Positions 1 to 8,308 of a stretch of DNA of 64,000 nucleotides are shown here, piece after piece. The DNA lies in the NCBI GenBank assembly GCA_030433005.1, contig JAUILQ010000012.1, positions 1 through 64,000 of the forward strand, read 5' to 3'. Below the pieces are notes generated by a model. That model was not told the origin of the DNA and ran no database searches. It saw only the letters and a program-made list of their open reading frames with translations. The first letter of the stretch is position 1. Each line of letters starts with the position of its first letter. The DNA is from Alphaproteobacteria bacterium (GTDB lineage: Bacteria; Pseudomonadota; Alphaproteobacteria; Kiloniellales; DSM-21159). The position numbers were made by a program, and so were the translations under genes.

Positions 1-1133
1 AGGCCGCCTGGCAGGCGGCGCTCGGCCGCTCGGGCCCGGCGACCCTGATCCTGCCCGCCGACTCGGCCTGGGGCGCGGCCGCGCCGCGGCCGGTCGAGGC
101 GGTGCCTGCGCCGGCCGCGCCCGCCGCGGCGCAGGAGGCGCTCGAGGCCGCCGCCGCGGCGCTGGCCGGCGGCGCGCGCTGCGGCCTGGTGATGACCGGC
201 CGGGCCCTGCGCGCGGAGGCGCTGGAGAACGCCGGCCGGATCGCCGCCAAGACCGGCGCGCGGCTGTTCGCGCAGACCTCGAACGGCCGCATCGAGCGCG
301 GCGCCGGCCGCGTGCCGGTGACCCGCATCCCCTATCCGGTCGATCAGGCCCTGGAACTGCTCGGCGAGCTCGAGGTCGCGATCCTGGTCGGCGCCGCCGA
401 GCCGGTCGCCTTCTTCGCCTACCCCGGCAAGCCCAGCCGCCTGCTGCCCGAGGGCTGCCGGGTGCTGCGCCTGGGCGCCATCGGCGAGGATCTGGAAGGC
501 GCCCTGGAGGCGCTGGTCGAGGCGGTCGGCGCGCGCCGGACGGCGCCGGCGGTGGCGCGGCCCGAGACGGCGGGCGGCGAGCAGCCGCGCGGCGCGCTCA
601 CCGCCGACGCGCTCTGCGCCACGGTCGCCCGGCTGCTGCCGGAGAACGCCATCGTCTGCGACGAGTCGGTCAGCTCGGGCCGCGTGTTCTTCCCGACCAC
701 CCAGGCGGCGCCGCCGCACGACTACCTGCAGCTGACCGGCGGCGCCATCGGCCTGGGTATCCCGCTGGCCGCCGGCGCCGCGCTGGCCTGCCCGGAGCGC
801 AAGGTCGTCGCCCTGCAGGCCGACGGCAGCGGGCTCTACACCGCCCAGGGCCTCTGGACCCAGGCACGCGAGAACCTCGACGTCGTCACCGTGGTCTTCG
901 CCAACCGGGCCTACGCGATCCTGCAGGGCGAGATGCGCAACGTCGGGGTCAACAGCTTCGGGCGCAACGCCGAGCGCATGCTCAGCCTCGACGCGCCGCC
1001 GGTCGACTGGGTCGGCCTGGCGCGCGCCCTCGGCGTCGAGGCGGCGCGCGCCGAGACCGCCGAGGAGCTCGCCCGCCTGTTCGAGGGCGCGCTGACGCGT
1101 CGCGGCCCCTTCCTCATCGAATGCCTGACCTGA
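1..1133 (+). CDS. TPP-dependent acetolactate synthase-like enzyme, 5'-truncated by the window edge
   Basis: The frame is open from base 3, so the N-terminal pyrimidine-binding domain lies outside; 376 C-terminal residues are visible. The first ones (GPATLILPADSAW) match the end of that domain in ThDP enzymes. A central domain follows, then the ThDP-binding domain with ADGSGLYT and a downstream Asn (VVFANRAYAIL) in place of the usual GDG...N pyrophosphate/Mg site. The closest family I recognise is the alphaproteobacterial set annotated as acetolactate synthase large subunit that has no paired ilvH, so the real reaction may be another 2-keto acid decarboxylation or ligation. No small subunit is present. 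Family is confident, substrate is not. Confidence 0.85.
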   Translation, partial: AAWQAALGRSGPATLILPADSAWGAAAPRPVEAVPAPAAPAAAQEALEAAAAALAGGARCGLVMTGRALRAEALENAGRIAAKTGARLFAQTSNGRIERGAGRVPVTRIPYPVDQALELLGELEVAILVGAAEPVAFFAYPGKPSRLLPEGCRVLRLGAIGEDLEGALEALVEAVGARRTAPAVARPETAGGEQPRGALTADALCATVARLLPENAIVCDESVSSGRVFFPTTQAAPPHDYLQLTGGAIGLGIPLAAGAALACPERKVVALQADGSGLYTAQGLWTQARENLDVVTVVFANRAYAILQGEMRNVGVNSFGRNAERMLSLDAPPVDWVGLARALGVEAARAETAEELARLFEGALTRRGPFLIECLT

Positions 1134-1166
1134 GCGTGACGCGGAGCGAAAGGCGCCGCCGTCGCC

Positions 1167-1195
1167 TGGACGCTTCGCGGGCGCTTTCCTAGGAT
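1167..1195 (+). promoter_or_regulatory. Predicted sigma-70-type promoter of the FAA-hydrolase gene
   Basis: TGGACG (1167-1172), a 17-nt spacer and TAGGAT (1190-1195), about 55 nt before the ATG at 1250. The same hexamer style recurs ahead of several other genes here. It lies in the only non-coding gap between the TPP enzyme and the hydrolase. Confidence 0.45.
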
Positions 1196-1249
1196 CGCCC
1201 TCCCCGGGACCGCCTGCCCGGCCTCGGCCAGTCTGATGGGAGCAACTCC

Positions 1250-2428
1250 ATGGCGCGCCTTCCTCTCTCCACCGACGCGGCCGCCGTGCTGCCAGAAGAC
1301 CGCGGCGCGGGCTGCTTCGTCCTGCGCGTCGGCACCGAGGCCGGCCCCCACGTCTGCCGGCTCGACGGCGAGTCGGTGGTCGACGTCACGCCGCGCTTCC
1401 CGACCGTCGCGCACCTGCTGCGCGAGGCCGAGCCGGCGGCGGCGCTGCGCGCCGCGCCGGGCGAGACGCTCTGCCCGCTCGACGCGCTGCTCGCCAACAG
1501 CGACGCCGAGGCCCGCGACCCCGGCCGGCCGCACCTGCTGGCCCCGGTCGACCTGCAGGCCGTCAAGGCGGCCGGCGTCACCTTCGCCGCCTCGCTGATC
1601 GAGCGGGTCGTCGAGGAGGCCGCCGGGGGCGACCCGGCGAAGGCCGGCGAGACCCGGGCGCGCCTGGCCGAGACGCTGGGCGTCGACCTCGCCTCGATCG
1701 TGCCGGCCTCGCCCGAGGCCTTCGAGCTGAAGCGCCTGCTGAGCGAGCGCGGCCTCTGGTCGCCCTACCTGGAGGTCGGCCTCGGCGAGGACGCCGAGAT
1801 CTTCACCAAGGCCCAGCCCCTGGCCTCGGTCGGCTTCGGCGCGTGGGTCGGCCTGCACCCGCGCTCCAGCTGGAGCAACCCCGAGCCCGAGGTCGTGCTG
1901 GTCGTGGCGCCGGGCGGCCGCATCGTCGGCGCGACGCTCGGCAACGATGTCAACCTGCGCGACTTCGAGGGGCGCAGCGCGCTGCTGCTCGGCAAGGCCA
2001 AGGACAACAACGCCTCCTCGGCGCTCGGCCCGGTGATCCGGCTGCTCGACGAGGGCTTCGGGCTCGACGCGCTGCGCGAGGCCGAGGTGCGGGTCGAGGT
2101 CGACGGCGAGGACGGCTTCCGGCTCGATGCGAAGAGCGACCTGAAGAAGATCAGCCGGGACCTGACCGAGCTCGCGCGCCAGCTGGTCGAGACCCACCAC
2201 TATCCGGACGGCGCGGTGCTCTACACCGGCACGCTGTTCGCGCCGACCCAGGACCGCGGCGCGCCCGGCCAGGGCTTCACCCACAAGGTCGGCGACCGTG
2301 TCGCGATCACCAGCCGGCGCCTCGGCGCCCTGGTCAACCGGGTCGGCCTCTCGACCGAGCTGCCGGCCTGGGAGTTCGGCGCGGTCGACCTGATGCGCTC
2401 GCTGGCGGCGCGGGGAATCGCGCTCTAG
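1250..2428 (+). CDS. Fumarylacetoacetate hydrolase (FAH) family protein
   Basis: 392 residues. The C-terminal FAH fold carries the metal-binding signature as NPEPEVVLV (about residues 208-216) followed by GNDVNLRDFEGRSALLLGKA. This is the long COG3970-type subfamily, which includes sugar-acid (2-keto-3-deoxy acid) dehydratases/hydrolases as well as uncharacterised members, so a diketo-acid or keto-deoxy-sugar-acid substrate is possible but not shown. ATG at 1250 follows GGGAGC at a good distance. The gene has its own likely promoter and ends 46 bp from the convergent MFS gene. It could share a pathway with the upstream TPP enzyme (both act on 2-keto acids); that is inference. Confidence 0.85.
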   Translation: MARLPLSTDAAAVLPEDRGAGCFVLRVGTEAGPHVCRLDGESVVDVTPRFPTVAHLLREAEPAAALRAAPGETLCPLDALLANSDAEARDPGRPHLLAPVDLQAVKAAGVTFAASLIERVVEEAAGGDPAKAGETRARLAETLGVDLASIVPASPEAFELKRLLSERGLWSPYLEVGLGEDAEIFTKAQPLASVGFGAWVGLHPRSSWSNPEPEVVLVVAPGGRIVGATLGNDVNLRDFEGRSALLLGKAKDNNASSALGPVIRLLDEGFGLDALREAEVRVEVDGEDGFRLDAKSDLKKISRDLTELARQLVETHHYPDGAVLYTGTLFAPTQDRGAPGQGFTHKVGDRVAITSRRLGALVNRVGLSTELPAWEFGAVDLMRSLAARGIAL

Positions 2429-2429
2429 G

Positions 2430-2470
2430 AGCGACGGCTGCACCGTCGCCGGGGCCGCAATGCAGCGGCC
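2430..2470. terminator. Two back-to-back hairpins between convergent genes
   Basis: GCGACGG (2430-2436) pairs with CCGTCGC (2442-2448), and GGGCCGC (2451-2457) pairs with GCGGCCC (2464-2470) across the loop AATGCA. Both are perfect 7-bp stems in the 46-bp gap between the FAA hydrolase and the MFS stop codon. Neither has a T tract, so a bidirectional 3'-end hairpin is likelier than a classical intrinsic terminator. Confidence 0.5.
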
Positions 2471-2474
2471 CGCC

Positions 2475-3764
2475 TCACGCCGGCGCGGGCGGCGGCTCCT
2501 CCTTCACGGGCAGCGGCGGCAGGAAGAACAGGCGGATCGAGATCAGCAGCGCGGCCAGGATGGTCGCGCCGATGACCAGGGCGACCCCGGTCCAGGCCCA
2601 GTGGTTCCAGGCGTAGCCGCCGAGCGTGCCGATGGTGCTGGAGCCGAGATAGTAGAAGAACAGGTAGAGCGCCGTCGCCTGGGCCTTGCCGTCGCGCGCG
2701 CGGCGGCCGACCCAGCTGCTGGCGATCGAGTGCGCGCCGAAGAAGCCGAAGGTCACCACGACCATGCCGCCGATCACCGCCGCCGTGCTCGGCAGGCAGT
2801 TGATCGCCAAGCCCACGGCCATGATCACGATCATCAGCCAGAGCACCCGGCGCCGGCCCAGGCGCTGGGCCAGCGCGCCGATCCAGGTCGAGGCGCCGGT
2901 GCCGATCAGGTAGACCAGGAAGATCAGCGAGATCGCCGCCTGGCTCAGCTCGTGGGGCGGCTCGAGCAGGCGGAAGCCGGTGTAGTTGTAGAGCGCGACG
3001 AAGCCGCCCATGACCAGGAAGGCCTCGGCGAACAGCCAGGGCAGGCCGCGGTCGCGGAACTGCCGGCGGATCGCGCCCAGGAAGGCGGCGGCGTCGACCT
3101 GGCGGCTCGGCGAGTGCCGCGGCGCCGGCAGCAGCCACCAGATCAGGCCGGCGCTGGCCAGCACCACGAGGCCGAGCGCCAGCAGCGCGACGCGCCAGCC
3201 GGCGACGTCGGCGAGCAGGCCGACCAGCAGGCGGCCGGACATGCCGCCGATCGCGTTGCCGCCGATGTAGAGACCCATCGAGAAGCCGAAGGCCTCGGGC
3301 TCCATCTCCTCGGCGAGATAGACCATGGCGACCGCCGGCACGCCGGCGAGGGCGATGCCGAGCAGCGTGCGCAGTACCAGGTGGCTCGGCCAGTCCGGGG
3401 CGGCCACCACGAGCAGGCCGAGCGCGGCGGCGACCAGCAGCGAGACGACGATCACGGTCTTGCGGCCCCAGCGGTCTGCCAGCCAGCTGGCGAGCAGCAG
3501 GCAGACCGCCAGCATGGCGGTCGAGAGCGACAGCGACAGCGAGGAGGTGCCGGCGTCGACCCGGAACTCGGCGGCGAAGACCGGCAGCAGCGGCTGCACC
3601 GAGTAGAGCAGCGCGAAGACCGAGAAGGCTGCCAGGAAGAGCGCCACGTTGGCGCGCCAGAAGGCCCGGCTGCCGCGCCCGATGCGGGGGCCGGGGGACG
3701 GCGGGTCTTTGGCGGCTCCTCCGGGGTCGGGGGGCGCGGCGGGAGGCGGCGCGCTCGCGGGCAT
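2475..3764 (-). CDS. MFS transporter (YnfM/CynX-like exporter)
   Basis: 429 residues. A proline-rich cytoplasmic N-tail (about residues 1-30) is followed by twelve hydrophobic segments. The MFS loop 2-3 motif is visible as LADRWGRK, with a second GALAQRLGRRR in the C-half. The resemblance is to the YnfM-type putative exporters. No substrate can be assigned. The gene is convergent with the FAA hydrolase and divergent from the YeeE pair. Confidence 0.85.
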   Translation of the reverse strand: MPASAPPPAAPPDPGGAAKDPPSPGPRIGRGSRAFWRANVALFLAAFSVFALLYSVQPLLPVFAAEFRVDAGTSSLSLSLSTAMLAVCLLLASWLADRWGRKTVIVVSLLVAAALGLLVVAAPDWPSHLVLRTLLGIALAGVPAVAMVYLAEEMEPEAFGFSMGLYIGGNAIGGMSGRLLVGLLADVAGWRVALLALGLVVLASAGLIWWLLPAPRHSPSRQVDAAAFLGAIRRQFRDRGLPWLFAEAFLVMGGFVALYNYTGFRLLEPPHELSQAAISLIFLVYLIGTGASTWIGALAQRLGRRRVLWLMIVIMAVGLAINCLPSTAAVIGGMVVVTFGFFGAHSIASSWVGRRARDGKAQATALYLFFYYLGSSTIGTLGGYAWNHWAWTGVALVIGATILAALLISIRLFFLPPLPVKEEPPPAPA

Positions 3765-3904
3765 CGACGAAGGCCTTCTGCAAGGGTGGCGCGGCGGCGG
3801 CGCCGGCTGCCATCCTTAGGCGTCCCGCCTGGCGCTGTCGAACCCGGGCCGCGAATCCGGCGGGTCAGGGGCGAGCCGGGCGCGGGGCTGGCGCGGTCGC
3901 CGGC

Positions 3905-3932
3905 TTGACGTCGACACATTCGAGTTTACTTA
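3905..3932 (+). promoter_or_regulatory. Predicted promoter of the YeeE/YedE pair
   Basis: TTGACG (3905-3910), a 16-nt spacer and TACTTA (3927-3932) in a conspicuously AT-rich island (3900-3942) within very GC-rich sequence. It lies about 55 nt upstream of the TTG start at 3988. Confidence 0.5.
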
Positions 3933-3987
3933 ACTGTTATCCGCCGGGTCGGCCGGCGGTCTCGACAACGAAGCGAAAGCCGAAACC

Positions 3988-4404
3988 TTGGAAAGCTACC
4001 TGCCCGCCCTCGCGGGGGGCCTGATGATCGGGCTCGCCGTGACCCTGCTCCTCCTGCTGAACGGCCGCATCGCCGGCGTCAGCGGCCTCGTCGCCGGCGT
4101 GCTGCGCCGGCCGGCCGGCCCCTGGCCGGTCAACGCGGCCTTCGTCGCCGGGCTGCTCGCCGGTGCGCCGCTGTTCCTGCTCGCCGCCGGGCACTGGCCG
4201 GCGGTGCGCATCGAGGCCTCGAGCGGCCTGCTGGTGGCCGCCGGCCTGCTGGTCGGCTACGGCACGCGGCTCGGCTCCGGCTGCACCAGCGGGCACGGCG
4301 TCGCGGGTCTCGCCCGGCTCTCGCCGCGCTCCCTGGCCGCGGTCCTGACCTTTCTGGCGGCCGGCGTGGCGACGGTCGCCCTGCAGCATCTGGTGGCGCC
4401 GTGA
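3988..4404 (+). CDS. YeeE/YedE family membrane protein, N-terminal half-type
   Basis: 138 residues, four to five membrane segments. The signature [11 protein letters not shown] near the N-terminus and [15 protein letters not shown] (about residues 87-101) are diagnostic of the YeeE/YedE (sulfur-transport) family, whose best-known member imports thiosulfate using conserved Cys residues. Many single-domain homologues read GHGVCGL; here it is GHGVAGL, so that second Cys is Ala. The TTG start at 3988 is chosen because [11 protein letters not shown] places the conserved first helix normally; no strong Shine-Dalgarno is visible. The next gene overlaps it by four bases. The two half-proteins probably form one transporter. 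Confidence 0.85.
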   Translation: MESYLPALAGGLMIGLAVTLLLLLNGRIAGVSGLVAGVLRRPAGPWPVNAAFVAGLLAGAPLFLLAAGHWPAVRIEASSGLLVAAGLLVGYGTRLGSGCTSGHGVAGLARLSPRSLAAVLTFLAAGVATVALQHLVAP

Positions 4405-4916
4405 CGGGCGGGGCCGGCGCCAGGACCGGCGCCCTCGCGGCCGCCAGGCTGCTCGCGGCGCTGGCCGCCGGCGCCCTGTTCGGCTTCGGGCTGTCGCTCT
4501 CGGGCATGGTCGACCCGACGCGCGTGCGCGGCTTCCTAGACGTCACCGGCGACTGGGACCCGACCCTGGCCTTCGTGCTCGCCGGCGCGGTCGGCGCGGC
4601 GCTGCCCGGCTATCGCCTGGTCCTGCGCCGGCGCCGCCCGTTGCTCGCCGAGCGCTTCGACCTGCCGACCAGCCGGCGCATCGACGGCCGCCTGATCGGC
4701 GGCTCCGCGCTGTTCGGCGTCGGCTGGGGCTTGGCGGGCTTCTGCCCGGGGCCGGCGGTGACCGCGCTGTCCTTCGCGGGCATGCCGGCGCTGCTGTTCG
4801 TCCTGGCCATGCTGGCCGGCATGATGCTGCACGACCGCACGGCGCTCGGCCGGCTCGGCACTTCCCGGGAGAGCGCTTCCCGGGGGGAGGCCACCGGCCG
4901 GCCGGGACGCACGTGA
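4401..4916 (+). CDS. YeeE/YedE family membrane protein (DUF6691-type partner)
   Basis: 171 residues, about four membrane helices, with the family motif GVGWGLAGFCPGPA (about residues 110-123) and LSGMVDPTRVRGFLD near the N-terminus, both typical of the second half of split YeeE/YedE transporters. The GTG start overlaps the preceding stop (GTGA), a translational-coupling arrangement. It ends 6 bp from the convergent old-yellow-enzyme gene. Expected role: inner-membrane uptake of thiosulfate or a related reduced sulfur species, together with the gene at 3988. Confidence 0.85.
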   Translation: MTGGAGARTGALAAARLLAALAAGALFGFGLSLSGMVDPTRVRGFLDVTGDWDPTLAFVLAGAVGAALPGYRLVLRRRRPLLAERFDLPTSRRIDGRLIGGSALFGVGWGLAGFCPGPAVTALSFAGMPALLFVLAMLAGMMLHDRTALGRLGTSRESASRGEATGRPGRT

Positions 4917-4922
4917 CCGGCC

Positions 4923-6017
4923 TCAGGCCGCGATGTCGGTCATCGTCGGGTAGTCGGTGTAGCCCTTCGCGCTGCCGCCGTAGAGCGTGTCCCGGTCGAG
5001 CTCGTTGAGCGGCGCGTCGCGGCGCAGCCGCTCGACCAGATCGGGGTTGGCGATGAACGGCCGGCCGAAGGCGACGAGGTCGGCCGCGCCGCCCGCGACG
5101 GCCTCGACCGCAAGGCCGCGGTCGTAGCCGTTGTTGGCCATGTAGGGGCCATCGAAGCGTCGGCGCAGCGCCGTGATGTCGGCGCCCTCGGGCAGATCGC
5201 GGCTGCCGCCGGTCTGGCCCTCGACGAAGTGCAGGTAGGCCAGGCGGAACTTGTTCACCCGGTCGACGGCGTAGCCGAAGGTCTTCATCGGATCGCTGTC
5301 GGCGATGTCGTTGGCGTTCGAGAAGGGGCTCAGCCGCAGGCCGATGCGGCCGACCGGCCAGACGGTGGTCAGGGCCTCCAGCACCTCGATCAGCAGGCGC
5401 GTGCGGTTCTCCAGCGAGCCGCCGTAGGCGTCGTCGCGCCGGTTCGAGCCGTCGCGCAGGAACTGGTCGATCAGGTAGCCGTTCGCGCCGTGCAGCTCGA
5501 CGCCGTCGAAGCCGGCGGCCCGGGCATTGGCCCCGGCCTTGCGGAAGTCCTCGACGACGCGGCCGATCTCCGCGGTCTCGAGCGCCCGCGGCGTCGAGGT
5601 CTCGACGAAGCCCTGGCCGTCGAAGGTCCGCGTCGCGGCGGCGATCGCCGAGGGCGCGACCGGGGCCCGCCCGTCGGGCTGGAGCGAGACGTGCGAGACG
5701 CGGCCGACGTGCCAGAGCTGGGCGAAGATGCGGCCGCCCGCCGCGTGGACCGCATCGGTCACCGTCCGCCAGCCGGCGACCTGGGCTTCGCTGTAGAGGC
5801 CCGGCGTCCAGGCGTAGCCCTTGCCTTCGGGCGAGATCTGCGTGGCCTCGCTGACGATCAGGCCGGCGCCGGCGCGCTGGGCGTAGTACTCCGCGTTGAG
5901 CGCGTGGGGAATGTCGCCGTCGGGCAGCGCGCGGTTGCGGGTCAGCGGCGCCATCACCACCCGGTTGGGCAGCGTGAGGTCGCCGAGGGTGATCGGGCTG
6001 AAGAGGGCTTCGGTCAT
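4923..6017 (-). CDS. Old yellow enzyme: alkene reductase (NemA/XenA-like flavoprotein)
   Basis: 364 residues, single FMN-binding TIM barrel. Seen in order: SPITLGDLTLPNRVVMAPLTR at the N-terminus, LWHVGRVSH, HGANGYLIDQFLRDG with the His-x-x-Asn pair that binds the enone oxygen, and GRPFIANPDLVERL near the C-terminus binding FMN phosphate. Family role: NAD(P)H-dependent reduction of activated C=C bonds, nitro-esters and quinones. The ATG at 6017 starts at the conserved N-terminus; the frame stays open far upstream, but that part has no family similarity. A TetR regulator lies 98 bp upstream on the same strand, as in the nemRA arrangement. Confidence 0.93.
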   Translation of the reverse strand: MTEALFSPITLGDLTLPNRVVMAPLTRNRALPDGDIPHALNAEYYAQRAGAGLIVSEATQISPEGKGYAWTPGLYSEAQVAGWRTVTDAVHAAGGRIFAQLWHVGRVSHVSLQPDGRAPVAPSAIAAATRTFDGQGFVETSTPRALETAEIGRVVEDFRKAGANARAAGFDGVELHGANGYLIDQFLRDGSNRRDDAYGGSLENRTRLLIEVLEALTTVWPVGRIGLRLSPFSNANDIADSDPMKTFGYAVDRVNKFRLAYLHFVEGQTGGSRDLPEGADITALRRRFDGPYMANNGYDRGLAVEAVAGGAADLVAFGRPFIANPDLVERLRRDAPLNELDRDTLYGGSAKGYTDYPTMTDIAA

Positions 6018-6045
6018 CGCTGTCTCGTCCTTGTCGTTGCGGGGA

Positions 6046-6067
6046 TGGATCATATTCGGGATCGAAT
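6046..6067. promoter_or_regulatory. Palindromic operator candidate in front of the old-yellow-enzyme gene
   Basis: ATTCG-GGAT-CGAAT (6054-6067) is a perfect 5-bp dyad in the 98-bp gap. The overlapping TGGATCATATTCGGGA (6046-6061) matches 11 of 16 positions of TGGACGCTATTTTGGA (6775-6790), which overlaps the start codon of the neighbouring TetR gene. A repressor site shared by both genes would explain this. Inference only. Confidence 0.35.
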
Positions 6068-6115
6068 GGTCCAGAATTGAGTGAAAGCGCCCCGGCGGCG
6101 GCCGGGGCTCCGGGG

Positions 6116-6775
6116 TCAGTCGTCGATCAGGCGATCGGCCTGGGCGAGCACGGCGGCAAGGCGGGCGGGGTCGGTGCCGGCCTTGCGCAGGGTCGTGGCG
6201 CCGAGCGCCAGCGACAGCAGGGCGGCGGCCCGGCCGTCGGGTGCCGGGGCGCCCCCCGGCACCGGCTCGGCCTCGCTCAGAAGGCCGGCGATCAGCGCCT
6301 CGGTGCGCTCGAGCTGGCGGCGCAGCAGGGCCTCGATCTCCGGATCGTGCGGCGCCAGCTCGCTGACGCAGTTGGCGAGGAAGCAGCCCTCGCGGCCGGC
6401 TTCGGGTGCCGCGATCGCGCGGATCACCGCGCGCGCCGCCGCCGCCGGCTCGGCTTGCGCCTCGGCCGCCGCCCGGAGCGCGCACAGCGTCTGCTCGCAG
6501 TAGCGTTCGACGGCGGCGAGCAGGGCGCCGTGCTTGGACTTGAAGCAGGCGTAGAAGCTCGAGCGGCTGATGCCCATGGCCCCGATCAGGTCCTCGATCG
6601 AGGTCTGCTCGTAGCCCTGGCGCCAGAACAGCGTCAGGGCCTCGCCGAGGGCCGTGTCGGCGTCGAAGCCGCGCGGGCGGCCCGGCCCGCACGCGCAGGC
6701 GTCGCGCCGCGACGCGGACAGGGAGCCGGGCGGAGAGGCGGGCAGGGAGCCGGACTGGTCGGGCGGCGGGGTCAT
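6116..6775 (-). CDS. TetR/AcrR family transcriptional regulator (NemR-like position)
   Basis: 219 residues from the ATG at 6775. An upstream in-frame ATG at 6805 exists but adds a tail unlike the family. GRPRGFD leads into the helix-turn-helix TSIEDLIGAMGISRSSFYACF (about residues 58-78), followed by the all-helical ligand domain containing GREGCFLANCVSELAPHDPE. The protein is Cys-rich (CAC near the N-terminus, plus YAC, YCEQTLC and GCFLANC). NemR proteins sense electrophiles and HOCl through Cys residues, so thiol sensing is plausible but inferred. It precedes the old-yellow-enzyme gene on the same strand. Confidence 0.85.
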   Translation of the reverse strand: MTPPPDQSGSLPASPPGSLSASRRDACACGPGRPRGFDADTALGEALTLFWRQGYEQTSIEDLIGAMGISRSSFYACFKSKHGALLAAVERYCEQTLCALRAAAEAQAEPAAAARAVIRAIAAPEAGREGCFLANCVSELAPHDPEIEALLRRQLERTEALIAGLLSEAEPVPGGAPAPDGRAAALLSLALGATTLRKAGTDPARLAAVLAQADRLIDD

Positions 6776-6864
6776 GGACGCTATTTTGGACTCGGCGTTC
6801 CGCATTGCAAGGCCTCGCCCGTCGCGAGACCAACGCTCGCGCGAACTTGCCTGAAGGGTGAAAC

Positions 6865-6875
6865 GACCGTCGGTC
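6865..6875. promoter_or_regulatory. Dyad GACCG-T-CGGTC in the TetR / binding-protein divergent gap
   Basis: A perfect 5-bp inverted repeat around one base, followed by a further CGGT. GACCG/CGGTC half-sites are common among TetR-type operators. It sits 90 bp upstream of the TetR start and 110 bp upstream of the binding-protein ATG. Function is inferred. Confidence 0.3.
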
Positions 6876-6984
6876 GGTGATTTTGTCGGCCTACGATTAA
6901 CCTCGCGGCAATCCTTTGGCTGGATCGTGGCAGCACAAGACCCGCCTCGGGTGGGCCCAAGAGCGCTATCGGAAGGAAAGCCAC

Positions 6985-8154
6985 ATGACCCTGCAGCACC
7001 GGATTGCCGCCGCTGCCCTGGCCCTCGGCCTGGGCGTCGCCGGACCCGCCCTCGCCGAGCCCGGCGTCAGCGCGGACAAGATCGTGTTCGGCCAGTCGGC
7101 CGCCCTCGACGGCCCTGCCTCGGCCCTCGGCCAGGGCATGCGCCTCGGCCTGATGGCCGCCTTCGAGGAGGCCAATCGCAACGGCGGCGTCAACGGCCGC
7201 ACGCTCGAGCTGATCAGCAAGGACGACGGCTACGAGCCCGAGACCGCGATCGCCAACACCGAGGCCCTGATCAACGAGGATCAGGTCTTCGCGCTGATCG
7301 GCCCGGTCGGCACGCCGACCTCCAAGGCCGCCCAGCCGGTCGCGACCGGCGCCGACGTGCCCTTCGTCGGCCCCTTCACCGGCGCCGGCTTCCTGCGCGA
7401 CCCGGCCCTCAAGAACGTCGTCAACCTGCGCGGCACCTACGACGCCGAGACCGAGGCCTGGATCGAGCACCTGACCAAGGACCTCGGCTACTCGAAGATC
7501 GCCATCCTCTACCAGGACGACTCCTTCGGCCGCGCCGGCCTGTCCGGCGTCCAGAAGGCGATGGAGGCGCGCGGCCTCAGCCTGGCCGCCGAGGGCACCT
7601 ACCAGCGCAACACCACGGCGGTGAAGACGGCGCTGCTCGACATCCGCAAGGCCGACCCGCAGGCCGTGGTCATCGTCGGCGCCTACAAGCCGGCCGCCGA
7701 GTTCATCAAGCTGGCGCGCAAGGTCAAGCTGGACGCCACCTTCGTGAACATCTCCTTCGTCGGCTCGCTGGCACTGGCCAAGGAGCTGGGCGCCGACGGC
7801 GAGGGCGTCGTCGTGACCCAGGTCGTGCCCTTCCCCTGGGACACCACGATTCCGGCCGTCGCCGCCTATCAGGAGGCGCTCAAGGCCTACGATCCGGCGG
7901 CCGAGGCAGAGTTCGTCTCGCTGGAGGGCTATCTGGTCGGGCGCCTGGCGATCGCCGCGCTCGAGCAGGCCGGCGCCGAGCCGACCCGCCGGTCCTTCCT
8001 GGACGCCATCTACAGCGCGGGCAGCTTCGACCTGGGCGGCGTCACGCTGACCTACGGCCCAGGCGACAACCAGGGCATGGACCGCGTCTTCCTGACGGTC
8101 ATCCAGCCCGACGGCAGCTTCAAGGCCGTCGAGACCCTGGGCGGCTCGAGCTGA
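6985..8154 (+). CDS. Periplasmic branched-chain amino-acid-type substrate-binding protein (LivK-like)
   Basis: 389 residues. A Sec signal peptide ([20 protein letters not shown], cleavage after about residue 24) is followed by a type-I periplasmic binding fold: [36 protein letters not shown], and [17 protein letters not shown] at 6985 follows GGAAGGAAAG; an upstream in-frame ATG at 6916 would bury the signal peptide. The family binds Leu/Ile/Val, amides or aromatic acids for HAAT-type ABC importers. No permease or ATPase genes are nearby, so it is an orphan here. It lies directly upstream of a chemoreceptor gene and could deliver ligand to it (inference). Confidence 0.9.
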   Translation: MTLQHRIAAAALALGLGVAGPALAEPGVSADKIVFGQSAALDGPASALGQGMRLGLMAAFEEANRNGGVNGRTLELISKDDGYEPETAIANTEALINEDQVFALIGPVGTPTSKAAQPVATGADVPFVGPFTGAGFLRDPALKNVVNLRGTYDAETEAWIEHLTKDLGYSKIAILYQDDSFGRAGLSGVQKAMEARGLSLAAEGTYQRNTTAVKTALLDIRKADPQAVVIVGAYKPAAEFIKLARKVKLDATFVNISFVGSLALAKELGADGEGVVVTQVVPFPWDTTIPAVAAYQEALKAYDPAAEAEFVSLEGYLVGRLAIAALEQAGAEPTRRSFLDAIYSAGSFDLGGVTLTYGPGDNQGMDRVFLTVIQPDGSFKAVETLGGSS

Positions 8155-8173
8155 GCCGCCGCCGATGAGGGGG

Positions 8174-8207
8174 CCGCGGAGCGCGCCGCAGCGGCGCTGC
8201 TCCGCGG
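8174..8207 (+). terminator. Long GC-rich hairpin after the binding-protein gene
   Basis: CCGCGGAGC (8174-8182) pairs with GCTCCGCGG (8199-8207). Inside, GCGCCGC (8183-8189) pairs with GCGGCGC (8191-8197), giving an almost continuous 16-bp stem with one bulged T. No T tract follows, so either factor-dependent termination or mRNA 3'-end protection. Confidence 0.5.
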
Positions 8208-8308
8208 TCCGCCTCCCCCGCCTCCCGGGACCGGGACGGGGCCGGCGCGACCGCGGTCGCCGCACCGCCCCCGACAACCGTTCCGCCTTCGCAGGAGCAG
8301 ACCACGGC

